From Phoronis australis (Eukaryota; Phoronida; Phoronidae), in NCBI GenBank assembly GCA_002633005.1, contig NMRA01000044.1:1097207-1161206 (forward strand): a stretch of 64,000 nucleotides of DNA, read 5' to 3'. Below the pieces are notes generated by a model. The model worked only from the letters and a program-made list of their open reading frames with translations. It did no database searches and was not told the origin of the DNA. Below are positions 10,411 through 25,100 of this stretch, piece after piece. Position numbers and translations under genes: made by a program. Each line of letters starts with the position of its first letter. Position 1 is the stretch's first letter.

Positions 10411-12991
10411 CTAACCACGAGATAAATTCACTTCATCAAAAATCTAGATAAAATGCTAATAACATCTTTAAGGCAGTGAGCTTGATTTATTTACAATAAT
10501 CAAGCGCCAAAAATGTTGATAACTGTCAAAAACAGTGTCTGACGTTCACAGTAGCAAAAATTCATTGTAAAGGTCATTACAAAAAGGTCAAATACCAAAA
10601 TTAGTTGAATTGTGTAACAATCCTCACCATTTTGGGAGGGAATAACTAGTCCACGTAGCAGCTAAGAATTTTACGGATGGTTGTAAATCATCGGTGTCAA
10701 TCACCCACAGTAGGCTTTTTGAAATTTACATGCATGGTCGGCGAACGTAATTCTTTGTCAACCCTGTTTTTAGTCACACAACATTCCCATTTGACCTCTG
10801 TAAGTGAACTCAGCTTAACAATGGGTTTTGGTCCTGACCGAGAAGATAATTTTTACTACCCCCTATTAGTTCTGAATACCCCAGCCTCAAATGGCCTGGA
10901 TATTTCTAAAAAGTTCATTATAACCGAAATTCACTGTAATCACCTCAATTTGTATGAGGTAAAATTGGCTTGAGGCTTGTTGAATGGAACGATATACCGG
11001 TAAGCAAAAAACATGGACAAGGTTTGTTGTAAAATGGTCTGACTGTTCACAAAGAGTTTCATCAAAAAATATCCAGCACTAAATTTGAAATGTTAGAATC
11101 ACTTAACAGAACATACTCCCGTTTCAGCAGGGCCACTTCAATCATTTTTAAGCAAACCCCGATATATTACACAGTGATGCGTACTCCAAAATGAACTATT
11201 TATTTGCAACATAAACCCATCAAATTTATTAGTTATCTCATTTTGCAATGACCCTTCATATGAATCTAGATAATGCTGTTTATCAGGTAAATTGTTTCAA
11301 AATAAAGTCTGTTGGCAAGACAATGCCCTTCAACCACATATATATCTAGAAAAATTAGACATTATGGTAGATTGCTTTGGGTAGATTTGACAAAAACACA
11401 CTTTTATGGATGTACAGCACAAACACATTTTTATGTTTTCATAACACGCAATAATACTGACTAACAGAATATTTACACCAATTTTGCTTTTAATCTAGCC
11501 AAAAAGGCAGAGCAAAATGACTAAAACTACAAATTACACCACATGTTCAATTTACTATTAACATACTTTGAACATAAATTGTCCACTCTCACAACTGGAG
11601 ATACAGCGAGCTTCAAAATACCATACTCGTATTTTTTACAATTTTCAGAGATTGCGCCAACATTTAAAATCACAGTTTACTAGCAAACAACTGGTCAGCT
11701 GATACCTTAAATCCGTTCTTCAACTGCCATCTTGAATATAACCCGACATGTATTACTGTAAAAATTGTTTACAAAACGAATCTAGACACAATTATGGACT
11801 TCTTCAATCCTGGCTCGTTATTAACTTCTCCAACGTCTGCCACAACACAGTTCTAAATACACCACATTTCCTCCCCCTGCATTGGCACAATTGACCTTTT
11901 TACGGATAGCAAAAATCAATACGTGTGCATCCCAGATCATAGAGTTATGGGATACAGATCCTGTAATCCAGAAGTGTGGAACAGATGACCGTCTAGTCGG
12001 TAAACAAGCAGTTGATTTTGGATCATGCTACCTGTGGAAATTCTGGTCACTTGAAATATTACTAAAATGAAGCAATCTCTGTGGACTATATGCCTTTGTC
12101 TACAACCACAATCGCATGATCCTGTGGATACAACCACGTCTCTTGCTATCCGGCAAAAGGGTAAATACAATGTATACCATCCTTTATACAAACACTCCTG
12201 ACTATACCACACCTGACCATCACACCCTGAATAGAGCCACATATCTCTGTGAAGGCAAATCATTAAATATTATCAAAACTGTACAATTCTTTTACTTTGA
12301 TCCAACTTTTACTTAACTATTGCATAACACAGAAGCGTCTAGAAAACAACTCGTCAAGACCTTGAAAGTGGTCAGTTTGACACTTAAGCGCTTGCTCGGA
12401 CTGCGTTTTACACGTCGGTACAAAATCTGCCGAGCGCTTTCAAAAACTTCCATGACATGTTCGCTGCATATCACATGATATATTTATCACTGACTCTTCT
12501 CTCTACAACATGCATATCACTGAACAAGCCACGTCCCCTAGGCCATCAGTGTCGTGATCCCGTAGTCATTTTATGTCACCGAGTTAACAGGCTTAAAAAA
12601 ATTGGCCAATCGTGTGTAATGATGGTTTGTTTCAATACTGTTGACTCCAACAAAAGACTAGCTGTGAACAGACGACTGGTTTAGTCACAACGCAAAATGG
12701 CTATGATAGGGACTACGAGGATTATAAGTTGGACACGATTTTATCACAAATTTCTGTAGGTTAGTCCACCAAAAGAACAAAAACATCTCGATTCATTAAG
12801 CTAATTTTTATGAGTGTGAAGTCTCATGCAGTGTGCCAAACAAAGACTTGTGGTTTGCTCAGAAAATTCAATCATCCTGAGTAGTTGAGCTAGCTGGCTG
12901 GCTACTCGGTACGTTCTCTTGCGACCAAATTGCGTTGCGACTCGGCTATTCATTGCTCACAACATGAGATGGGTCTACACACTTGTAGCCA

Positions 12992-13195
12992 CTACAGTTG
13001 GGTATTCGTCTGAGAGTCACTAGTCATGCTCATGTTCTCTTCGTCTGTGTCCCTGTCATGGGCGGATGGCTGGGGGGGCTGCTGTAGCTCGGGAGGGGGT
13101 GGCGGGAAGTCAGCCGGCTCAAACACAACACTCTTGTACCTATCCTGCCACAGTTTCTGCTTTCGTTTCTCTTCAGCACGTCGACGCGAGTACTC
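12992..13195 (-). CDS. ITPR: ITPR exon 46, C-terminal tail and stop
   Basis: Acceptor CGTCTTCTAG; 67 residues then TAG. It begins EYSRRRAEEKRKQKLWQDRY, continuing the basic C-terminal helix, which in IP3Rs forms a four-helix bundle. Then ADFPPPPPELQQPPQP, an EVH1-type proline ligand, and a Ser/Thr/Asp-rich end (DTDEENMSMTSDSQTNTQL). Confidence 0.88.
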   Translation of the reverse strand, partial: EYSRRRAEEKRKQKLWQDRYKSVVFEPADFPPPPPELQQPPQPSAHDRDTDEENMSMTSDSQTNTQL

Positions 13196-16100
13196 CTAGA
13201 AGACGAAATCCAAATGGCGTTGATAGACACGGCAACATATTTATTACATGACACTAGTCACATAACACTTGGTATTACGTGAGTAATCGACTCGTCATTA
13301 GAACTAAAATTTTAGGTCAAGCTTAATCTTTTGCAATAGCCATTTTCCGATACAGCAGACATGGGAAGCTTGCTGCGTTACTAGATGGAGATAGTTTATT
13401 TTGTACACAAATCTTGCAATGACACTCACAGTTCACATACGTGTCACTCGGGGACGGAGATTTTGAAACAACAGAATTCCAAAGTATTTTTTAAATTCTT
13501 GAGCATCATCACGTTATCAAATCCCGATAACTAATTGTTGTTAGGTTTCATGTTCAAACGATTCGCGTACAAAAATCTAAAATCTGACTGTCTTGACCAC
13601 TTGACATATTTGAACTTGGGAAACACAGACATTGCATCGTATTGTATGACGAATATTTCCCACCACGCTGATTGACAAATAATTTTTCACTGATTTAACG
13701 ATTTTTACTGACTTCAAGTGTTTCCGCTGAAACTTTGAAGCATCAACAATCCATGTTTTTCTAACAAATTCCAGAACAACGAAAATAATAAGGAAATATC
13801 CAGCGTGATTAACAGCGCCACCTACTTCCTCCCTCTGTTTCTTCACCAGCTCCATCACGTGGTGCAGCACGTCGTCTATTTTCGTGTCGGTGAGGTCTTC
13901 TTCACGCCCGCTCACTGACAGCGCCTGGTTGAGCGGGAAGAAGTCGTGCTGCTCACGTTTCACCAGATTGCTCACGTGAAACTCCAGCGCCGTGTAGTCG
14001 TTGGGTTTGGTGTCATTGAGATGAATGAAGAAGAATATGTATGACCACATGCTGTGCTCATGACGCACATGATGAGCAAAGCCCTGAAATTACAAAAACA
14101 CTATTTTTATATTGATGTAAAATATAAGTCATTCAGGGGAATATATACTAGGACTTACTTGAGAAAGAAATGTTTCGCCACTGTTCTTGACAAAGTCAGC
14201 AGCAATCCTATGAGTGGTTTGGCAGATAGAGAAGTGGACGTCAGAAATGTAATCAAACATTTTAAAAATGGCCACCAGGTGGTGCACACTACATCAAATC
14301 CGTCCAAAACTGGGAAGGTGTCGTTATCTCAATAGGAACCAATTTGCCAAGTGTCATGGAAACCGTCGAGATACAGTGGCAAACATTAACAACTAAAATT
14401 GCCACTAGGCCTGGGACAGAGCAGTCTGAAACTCGACATCATCGTCTGTTTTCAGCATCACAGAAACACATTTGCCAAATCTCATGATCCTGCAAGGGGT
14501 TTAAGTGATACAGTGAAGCAGATGCCCAGACTGAGGTGACATCAATATGCACCCACATACTAATATGTGTGCTCATAAAAAGAGTACATAGGACCTCACA
14601 ACACGTGTGCATGCATTTAAACCAATCAACATTACAAATTTCAAGTCTCAAATTGTTCCTTCATCAAATTGGAGGTGATTTCAGGGCTTTTGAAGAACTG
14701 GTAGCTCTACTAGCTGACTTGTCATGACGTGTCCTTCAGGGTGCACAGATCGTGATCTCGAGCGATAACGACCTGTCAGTAATTTGCAAACCTAGAAAAT
14801 TGACATCTGGATAAGGAACAAGTCAAAACTAGTTTTCGAGCAGCAAGTGACCTAAGTATGGCGAAAATTCTTGAGTTTGGGACACAATTTGGTGAATTTA
14901 CATTTTGTCAAATTTCTCAACAAAAATAACTTTTCAGGAAAAATTACTTTCATTGCTTATAGCACGGTTTGTATGCTGTAGCTAATAGCAAATGGCATTT
15001 GGTAAAATTTTAAGCATATGCAACAATGTGGTAAGCCTCTGAAAAATAGAAATTTAGCAATTTTAGCAATTATTTTTGTCCCAAATTGAAGAATTTTTAC
15101 CATAAACAGTTCACTTCCTAGACTGGAACACAGGTTTATATGCTGCAGTGCTTCAAAATCTGTTATAGGTGAAGCATCGCAAAGAGACATATCGGCCTAA
15201 TTGCGTGTGCATACCGCGCACCAATCTTTGGTCAGCTACTTTTGGAAAGCTGCATTATTCAAACCAAGGGGTACTCACCAAACCATGATGTTCAAAGTCG
15301 TGACTGCCTCTGTTGCATATGAAGCACGTGTCTCTCATGTCTGACTCGGCTGTCCACTGCAAACCATTGATCATTATCAGTATAGTTCAACGACGCTACA
15401 TCTATTCTATAGCAATAATGTCTGAATAACGTCTGTCAGTTGCATTTTGACCCATTTAACAGGCTAAAAAGCGAAAATTGAATGGGCCTTCACTCTCATA
15501 AAATCAGTCCCATAATATTCCTTATTGCGATAGGATTCTACTAGTAGAGCACAAGACCATATTCGATTTTTGTTTTTAGCTGGCTATAAAAGAGGACAAA
15601 ATGCAGGACTGGTTTAAATAAGAAATGGCTTCCTAAAGCTCGCTTTCACCGACTGGCAGATTCATCAAGTTTTCAGTCATGTGTAATTCATCAAAGCCAG
15701 TACGCCACAGATACAAATCTAGTGCGGTAACAACACTACAAAGTGCGTCACTTAGAAAGGCATCATTGGTCTCACCTTTAAGTCACGCAGCTCTGAGAAT
15801 GTATCCACGATGATACCAAAGATAACGTTCAGACCGATGGTGGTGATGAAAATGAAGAAGGAAATGTGGAAGATGGCGTACAGCGCGAACAAGAAGAACG
15901 TCGCTTGGGTGACGTTAACATTAAGTTTCTACAACAAATTAATACAAATTAATGATTAGAAAAACAGTCCCCATAAGCCGTAAAGCCAATAGAAGCCACG
16001 GGTTTGCTAAATTCAAACGCGCTCAAGGCTAAGTCATGTTTACAGTCTATCGTGAATGGTAACACCAGTAAATTTGATTCCTACCCTATGTTGAGAGCAT

Positions 16101-19100
16101 CGCTCTGGGCCCACCAGAAGCCATAAATTAACAAGTGCAATAAGTTGCTTATTGGCTCGCTTTTGTTTATAAAACACCCTGAGAATCAATTTCAATTCAA
16201 ACAGCTGCAAATAATACCCCCATGCAAGGGATTCTTCTGGAACAGAAATTTGGTGTCACATGAAATCCAAGGCAAAATCTTGTGACAATTTCGTCATGGT
16301 TAAACAAGGAATAATTAATTCCGTTTCAGTGACACAGTAGATAAGCCTTGTAAATAAAATCGTATCAAACGTTATTGCAGGTTGAACGTTACATATTCCA
16401 CTACAGTGTGTTGTTACCATGACAACATAATCAGTCAACTTTTCTCTATGCGTTGCAGTCTATTGTGTACTTTACAAAATCTTAAAATATGGAACTTTCA
16501 TCTACTTAATCGAATACACCGGGGTCTGATGATTTGGAAAACCAAATAAATTTCAGACACTGAGGTTTGACACAGTGTTCCATGCATCAATCAAAAGCTG
16601 CCTACATCAAAGATGTCTCCGACGAGCCCATAACGCATCACCGTCACTGTGCACTGCCACAAGGTGTCACAATATGCCTGGTTGGAGATCGGTAGGAATG
16701 CGCTGCGCATGAAAGCAAAACTGATAAGACCGTAGAGATAGAAGATGACCACGCCGAGGACACCAACCCAAAACAGCGACAGGCCTGAAAAAGAAAATTT
16801 ACCTCTCAAACATTTTATGTGTTAGCAGGACGCTTATCAAACAGCTATTTAGATATAAGTAATAACGGAGTAACAACCACTAATGCCAGGGGCGTTCACA
16901 TATTAAATGATTCCAGAGATTTAATAATGAGTGCGTGGGATTCATGCTGAACCCATCACGCGTTATAAATCAGATGGCAGGTAATACAAAACATATTACC
17001 GTAATTATTCAAAATTTCTGGAAAAACTCCCTTGAAATTATCTTCCAACGTTGTGGACTCCTGCAGGAAAGAGCCAAATGGCTACGCAACGTCGAGAGAA
17101 AATTTCAATTGAGTTTTCCCGCGGTTCAGGTTTAGAATTACGATTTTTGCATCAAATACTTTGCCTGGATGAATGATTACGTCCATCATCTAAGGTGGTT
17201 TGATACTGAGCTGAACGAATATTGTAGGAACAAAGTTAAATTTTCACAAAGCAAAGAGCCTGCACATTTTAAGTAACACCGATAGTAATCTATGAGATTA
17301 TTGAAGATCACAAAAGAAAAAGAGAAACTATTAGTAAGCTTAACGTGCATAACAGAATTTCAAATGGCGATTAACATCTGTTACTTTTCATGATGGGCAA
17401 ATGGTCAAAATTCTTGAAATTTATAATCCACCAGACCTGATAATGAACAAATTCAGTGAACCTATAAAAAATTGACAAAGGTCGGAAATTTGAGACCAGC
17501 ATGTAATTTTCTGTATGGAGCATTTTAAATTTATTTTTCAATTTCCCTTAAAACGGAACTGCTTTGAGATAGTACTGTCAAGTGATTGACAGTCACAATT
17601 CAACTGTTACCATTCTGAGTGACAGCTTTTATGACTCCCTGTAACAGCTGGTTGTTGTTGACGATGTTGATCAGGTGGAAAGCAAAAAAGTAGCCCTCCG
17701 CCTTTGTACCTGCAGCGGACATGGCAACAAACACCTGTAATAATAATCATGACAACAATATTATCACTTATGATTATTAATAAATAATAAACAATTAATA
17801 ATTATAACAAAAGCAACTATAACAAAAACAGTTAATAACAACAATAATAATATGATACACATTTATTTATTTTTATTTTATTTATTTATTTGATATTTAA
17901 AATGAGGGTGGCCTCTTCAGTGATAGCACTGCTTTCCAAGAGGGCCCTCAATCTCTATAAACTGAGAAAACTTGGTAGTAAGAATCACAAATACGAACAG
18001 CGCTGTCATTCACAAAATGCTCCTATTTTTGCGATACCTTTCAACTGACAAAGCTTTGAATGTGTTCTAGATCTCGGGAAAACAAAGTAAAGAGTATGTA
18101 TAAGTCGTGACGTACTAAGTAATACAGTGTGGTGAAGCTAAAGAGATTGATGTCCAGCTTGGAGACGTCTTCATCATCATCATCATCATCGTCGTCGTCA
18201 TCATCCTCAAGTTCTTGAACAGTGTTTTCTTTGTTACGAAACCGGCTGAAATGTTTAAATATAAATTAAATATTTAAGTTATCAATTTAACATTTCTCAT
18301 TTTTGATGAAGCACCACAGGATTTAGTAAAAAATGTTGCACTAAACTCTTTAATATGACCACGTTTCCATGGAAATTATCAACCAAAGTACGAAACTATT
18401 ATTAACAACACGAGGGTTAGGTTTTGTCTTCCTGTGCTGCAAAATCTCATCAGGACACAATAAGGCTGACAAGCAAAATTTCATTTTTTCATAAAAGATT
18501 AGTATAAACATCAAAATAAATGCAATATGATTTTTAAAGCATTATACTAACAGCCACAATCAGACAAAAATTCTGAGAAATTGTGGACATTCATAACAAA
18601 GTCAAAAGCCTTTCAAAAATGGAAAAAACAATTTTGGCAATAATTATAGCAGCAAAAAACAAAAATTTTTGCAATTCTAGTCAGTTACAAAAACTAAAGA
18701 CTAAGTACCGTTTCAGTTTCCGAATCCAGCCAAAATTTGGTAGCCGTGGATGATTCGACAGGAAGTAACTGATGAGAACAAAGAGGGAGAACAGATTGTG
18801 AGCTCCGCCCAATCCAAGGATCCAGAACTGGTAACCAGGTACTGAGGATGTCACAGGCCAGGGGCTGAAACATTGTGTAATAAATAAGAATTGGTTAAAT
18901 CAGGTACTGAGGATGTCACAGGCCAGGGGCTGAAACATTGTGTAATAAATAAGAATTGGTTAAATCAGGTACTGAGGATGTCACAGGCAAGGGATTGAAA
19001 CATTGTGTAATGATTAGAATTGGTAGTCACGCAGACCTGTGTACCACCAAAACTGCATTTGAGTATTTTGGACAACAGCTTTACATACTTTTCAGTAAAT

Positions 19101-22100
19101 TTGCCAATTTTCATGTAGAGACCAAACCTTGAAAATTCAAACTTTTCAGCATGTTGGCATATTGACACTGTGTTTAGTTCAACTTTTCACAGATAAAATT
19201 AATTAATGATTTGACCGACAATTTCCAGAATTCTCCACTGCTCTCCCATAAATATAACATGCAATGTGACATGAATACAAAATACTGAGTAACACGTATA
19301 AATACTATGTAAGGCTAAAACTACCATACTTGGTACTGATTTGTCCCCGACTCATTTTGAAACTTGCATAATAACACAAGGAGGTGTCAAGACAGATGAG
19401 CAGAAGAAAGCGCCATCTGTGAGTCTAGTCATAGTTCACACCAATCACATGGGTTCACATGCATGCCATCCCCTGCTAAGTACTTTAATAACAAAGCTAT
19501 ACTTTGTCTCTACTCACTCAGCCACAGAGTTTGGTAGTACAGTTGGTGAAGAGGCGTTCTTTTCGATGTCCATCATGGTCGGATGGCGTGCCTCCCAGGA
19601 GATCAACATCAGAATGTTGATAGCTAAACTCAGCAGTATACAAGCATAGTTCCACACCAACCTGGACGGAAAAGTTATTTTAGTGTTTATTACGAAAAAT
19701 GCAATGTACAATAATCAGTGTTAAGACCAGAAATCACTAAGAAAGCATTATATTTGGGCAGAAGAGTAGTCAGATGACAATGTGATATAATCGTATATAC
19801 AATACCCATTCCAGGCAGTGCTATTCAGAATTAACAGGGGTAATAAAACAATTACATTCTCAGCCAGGATCACAAACCCTTTGTTGTGTTTACTTACGCA
19901 GGCCAACTGGAACACTTGTATGACTAAGAGCAAGGCTCACAAAAATTGCCTGCATATCAATTTCGATTGTGTGGTAATGACGCCTATGATTTACAAAGGT
20001 CTGTAAAATTCTATGCCGCTATGCGAACTAGTTACTCCCTCCAAGCCCAAAAAGCCAGGGAATGGTCATTAAATTTAGGCAAATAGGCTGTGCAGGGAGG
20101 TCTGATCACCAAATTATAAAGCCAACAGGAAAAAATATTTCCGCTGATTACAGGCAAGATGATGGGAAGCAAAGAATTTGATGCAAAAATCCCAGTTGAA
20201 ACTGATTATACTCTTGCAGGGTCTGATGGGGAGACTCCTTTGACCAAGAGACAGTTTGTTAAAAGAGCTTGTACACCTCTTCACTAACAATGAATGTTAA
20301 CTTTAATTCTTTTTAATATATAAAATTGATGATACACCAAAGCCAGACAAGACTTACTAGTTCAATTTTGTATCGACATGGTTCCTTCTGAATCCATAAA
20401 TTCCTTCTTTACATTTCAGTTGACAAACCTGAGTTTATGAAAACATTCAACTAAATTCAGAAACAGTAAACATATCGTTGTCCAATTCCAGCAAATGAAA
20501 TCTCTCACCAGAACTTTGTAAAGAAGACGGCTAGAGGGTTGCGGAGGATTTTACGCTGGAAGTAGATGTCTTTAAGGATGTCTTTAGACCACTGCATCAA
20601 GTCACGGATTTTGTTGCTAGGAGACGATCGGTCGACTTCCCACTTCAACTTTTCCTTAACTTCCTCTCGCAGCACATTCTGGAAATTTTGGAGATTTTTA
20701 TTAACTGCACTTTGTAGCACAACTACTCGACAGCATTTGTTAAAGCAGCATTACACCGATGTTTAACTATCAATGTTGAATTCTTAGCATTAAGCACTTT
20801 GGGGGTTGAGCGTAGTAGTGCTTTAAAAAACATTACCGCGCTCATATGACTTTGAATTACTGCTGAATGAGTCGACAACATGTCATGGGTAATGTGTACA
20901 AATCCACAACAGGGTCGGGCAACCCCAATAAACTCTAAAGCAATATTCCTAAGTCGCTGAATCAAAAGTTCTTGTGAGCAACAAAAATAACTGTTCTTAT
21001 CACGGCGAGCAGTATTATGGAGCCAATCTATGAAATCACCTGATTTGATTTAAATTTGTTGTTTGACCAGCTAAAGAGCAAAATGCAGATTTAAGAAGAA
21101 TTACTTGATGAAGTAATAATAAAATTAAATATTTATTATACTCTTGTTGGTCATAATGGACCAGTTATTTCACCCATCTCGCTCACAAAGTCTTGCCATC
21201 ACAAAGAGCACTTTATTAGTCTGAATATGTAGCTAACGAGCATAAATTTTCAAGATAGGAAAAGAACCCCAAATGCACCAATTCAACGTTTCATCCAATA
21301 CTAAATTCTGGTGGTCATAATTAAAGACGATGGAATGTAATTCATTCACAGAACTTAGTGATGTTAGACTGTTGTACATGAATCATTTGAATATATTGGG
21401 GTGGTGATCTGACATCATGGTGACAGCAGAAAATTATAAGTGCTAAGAAATTGCAGATTACAATCTCCATTAGAGTGCAAGTTTCGACACAAAAATACTC
21501 TAACGCCATCTACTGACCCAACAAACTTCAACATAATATCCCTACATCGGAAGTTCGCTTATTAGCATTTAACATAACAAGAACAGCAAAATAAAAAATT
21601 AACATTCTTTGTCAATTTATTACACAAAATATGTACAAAATTTGTTAAGAACTAAGCCCCTGTGCTACAAACAGTTGACAGTAATTTTCAAGTTTACTAA
21701 AAAAAAACATTCTATGTCCTGTAAGAAATAGTCAATAAAACCACCAGGTGGCGTGCCATACCTTGTTTGTGACCCTAAAGTGCACTTTCTGAAGATAACC
21801 ATCTTTCATGACCTCCACTGACAGAGAGTACTTCTGGAAGTATTTATAAGCCTGCATCTGTTCAACAGTCAGCTTCAGCTCTGGAACATAGAGAGAGAGA
21901 CACAGAGTTTACATACTAGACACCAAGACATGTGCTATCCCATAATTTATGTATTATATCCCATAATTTATGAATTCTACCTTATAATTCAACTTTCCAA
22001 CCACACCAACCAATTGGTACACTGGCCTCCATTTCATTTAGGTCACACTAGTAATATCTCAAGAATACTCTGGGAAACATTCGCTTTTCACTCGCATGAT

Positions 22101-25100
22101 TTTGGGTGATCTGAATTTTCGTGCAAGAAAACTAATTGTTCTATGGAATGCTATGCTGGTTTTTAACAGAAATATTGTATACTAAGAACTTCTGGAATCA
22201 CTTTATCCTTGTAATCAGACTGTATCAGTCTATAAATTTAGCACGAAAAGGTACACAGTCCTCATTGTTATCATACAATAGCCCACCGTAAACTCACCAT
22301 GAGTGTAATAGTTCGGCGACTCTATGTCGTTGAATCGAGCGATAGTCAGATAGTAACCAAACCCAACATCAAACAAGTGATCCTTCAGCTCGTTGGTTTT
22401 TGAACTGTCCTGAAACAAACAATCATGGATCAATGTAAAAATTCATGCAAATTAGAGACCCTGTGGCAATAGTCTGATATAACGTGTCCGCATTTTGAGA
22501 ACCAGTTGATGCCCGTTGGTAAGTGGAGAAACTGGTTATCAAAATGTGGACGCGACGTTATATTTGACAACTACTGACTCTGCAAGACCTTAAAATACCA
22601 CAAATTGTTTCCATTATTTTTTTTGAAAATTCCTGCAGTGGCGCAGCATTTTGCCAAGTTAGGTGGACATATTTCCAATAGCTAAAGTCACGTGATGCCC
22701 TCTGAAATGAATGGGAACTGTTTCATTTTGGACTACAGATCTGTAAAGTACAAATTTTCTGAAAGTAAAAAGCTTTTAAACTTAATGTTTACTTTTATAC
22801 CAATACGTCTTTAAATTGGCCAAGTGACCGTAATCTTTTTTAGTAAAATTTAGCAAATCAATGGTATCAACTCAGTTGTCAAATTTCGTTTGATTTAAAA
22901 TTAATGTTCAAGAAGAAATCTTAAAAACGCAGTAAAAATTTACAGTTTTCTATAGTACCCATTTCATTTTTGTTTCATGCAACTCTAGAAAAATCCTAAG
23001 TCATATTATTTATGCAAAATCGGAGCATTTTGAGACAATTCCTCGCAGCGTTTTGGAAAACAACAAAGCCAGCATGTGAAAGCTGCATTTGAATCCGATC
23101 AATCGTTTCTGAGAAACAATGCTCTAAGGTTAACTAAATTTGAACATTTAGTTTTTCTAGGGTCCTACATCATCCACACACTTAGATTAAAACAGCTTCA
23201 AATTTGATGTTCAATCGCATGTAAACCCGGCAATAAAATGTCATACCATCATGTCTTTCAATAGGCCAGCACCAGCCTGAGCTATGTTCTTTGCCTTGCC
23301 CTTGATATTCTTGGTGTTAGTCACTGACTTGGTTGACTGGGGCTAAAAATGTACGGTAAACTATTAATTTACTGATCAGCGTAAAAGGGAAGCATCTACC
23401 ATGTGATAGTATAATTTACCATTATGTTAAACATACACAAAGTATGTGCCGTCATGTAAAAGGTAAGAAAGTTTTAGTAATATTACCATACAAAAGGTCG
23501 GGAAAGTATTGACCACCATGTAAATAGCAAGGAAATTACTTACCATCACGCCAAAGGTGAATAAAGTATTTACCATTATCAAAGGTACAAATTAGTCTTC
23601 ATAGGTATACCAGAAATTTCTGGCTACTAGAATGCTTTCTTCCACAGAATGAAACCATAAAAGTAGAATACGTGCAATTTGCTGAGACTCGTCTGCATGC
23701 TTGTGACCTATTATTTGTTGATTTTTGTTTTATTTGTATCGTATTATTTATTTAATTTTTGTCATTTTTTTGAGATTAGACGTCCTACCACAATAGCCTG
23801 ATGGCATTCAGTCATCACTCGGATCAAGGCGTCTCTGTCGATGGTATCCTTAACTTCCTTAGCCACCAGTTGGGGCTCCGGACCATTCTCTTCGACCAAT
23901 GAGTGGAGTAACGTGGATATCACCTTGCGAAGCTCCAGTTGCTGAAAAAAGACAGCAAATCAAATTGGGAAAATGTGGAATTGCCGTTTCAAACAAGATT
24001 TTAGGTTAAAAAAGACACTTTAGTGCATTTGACGAAATAGTTAATCTTTCAAGAGAGCTACGTCAACATTAAGTTTTTAAACTTCCTCTTATAAATTGTA
24101 CTGGTGCTGGCTGAATGTCACGCATTCCAATTTTGCAGACAAGTTCAATACTCGTAGACGGAGGAGACTTTCAAGCTGATTTGCAGAGGAATAACGAAAA
24201 TGGGGTTTGTGTACATTAATATGACGAAAGAAGATGTCAACTAAATATCAAATAAAATCTGCATGATGTTTAACAACACAATATTTGCTGGTAAAAGTTA
24301 CATTTAGTCGCGCAATAGTTACCTTATCCCAGGGACAGTCCTTGTATTTGCCTGCCCTCAGAATAAAGTTCATGTAGTCGATAATCTTGTTGTCTAACAT
24401 GACCACACGGTTGGGCTGGTTACCCTACAACACGAGACAGGAGTGATAACACACAGCGGCATGATCAACGATGTTAGTTGTGAATTCAGATGTTTAGTGG
24501 TGACGTATCTGTCACTATTGTGACGTGATTTGGACCCACGAAAAGGAATAGAAATGCCCACTCAGTCATATAAAATTTTCAATAATTTTGCTGGTCTTGG
24601 ATTTGTTTTCGATTCAGGTAACAAAGGGAAGCAATTTAGCACTTGAAATTTTTACAAAATTATGTGTTTGGATTGTTCAGTGCCGTCTGACAATAGTTTT
24701 ACGCACTATATGCTCCCGGGAAGTTTAAAACGATTACGATTGCCCAGGTGCATGGCCAGGTAATAATTTTTGAAGTGCTTAGTAACTTCCATAGCTACGT
24801 AAATCGAGCCTAATCATTATTATTGTTTTTAATTTTGGCATTTTAATTTTGTTGTACTGGGTCCTCAATGTCAAAATGACGTCGTTCTAAACAAGCGAAT
24901 TACATTTTGGGCTAATTTCATCAACTAAAAGCAGTGTCGTGAATACTCATTCATTTGATCAGGATCCAGATATAACGTGTATCCACTTGATCCATGACAG
25001 TCACACTGTGGATTTTTGCAAGGATTCGACTGGTTTGCAGAGAAAATTTCTCAGAGTGATTACTGAGCGACAAAATAGTAGATTGCAACTTTTTAAATGA

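Larger units (their letters stand above)
8982..12991. other. Intergenic region between converging genes
   Basis: Contains the 3' UTRs of both genes. AATAAA at 9567 could end the KDEL gene. 9620-9810 holds an inverted-repeat element fragment and 10239-10410 a second small element. The 98-codon open frame at 10677-10973 shows no recognisable protein features. I saw no AATAAA for the channel gene until about 11.2 kb, so its 3' end is unplaced. Confidence 0.5.

Noticed and set aside
10677-10973. 98-codon + strand frame
   Set aside because: No family, splice context or codon signal I can recognise; chance in AT-rich intergenic DNA.
13577-14068. 163-codon frame as a separate gene
   Set aside because: It is exon 45 extended past its donor GTAGGT.
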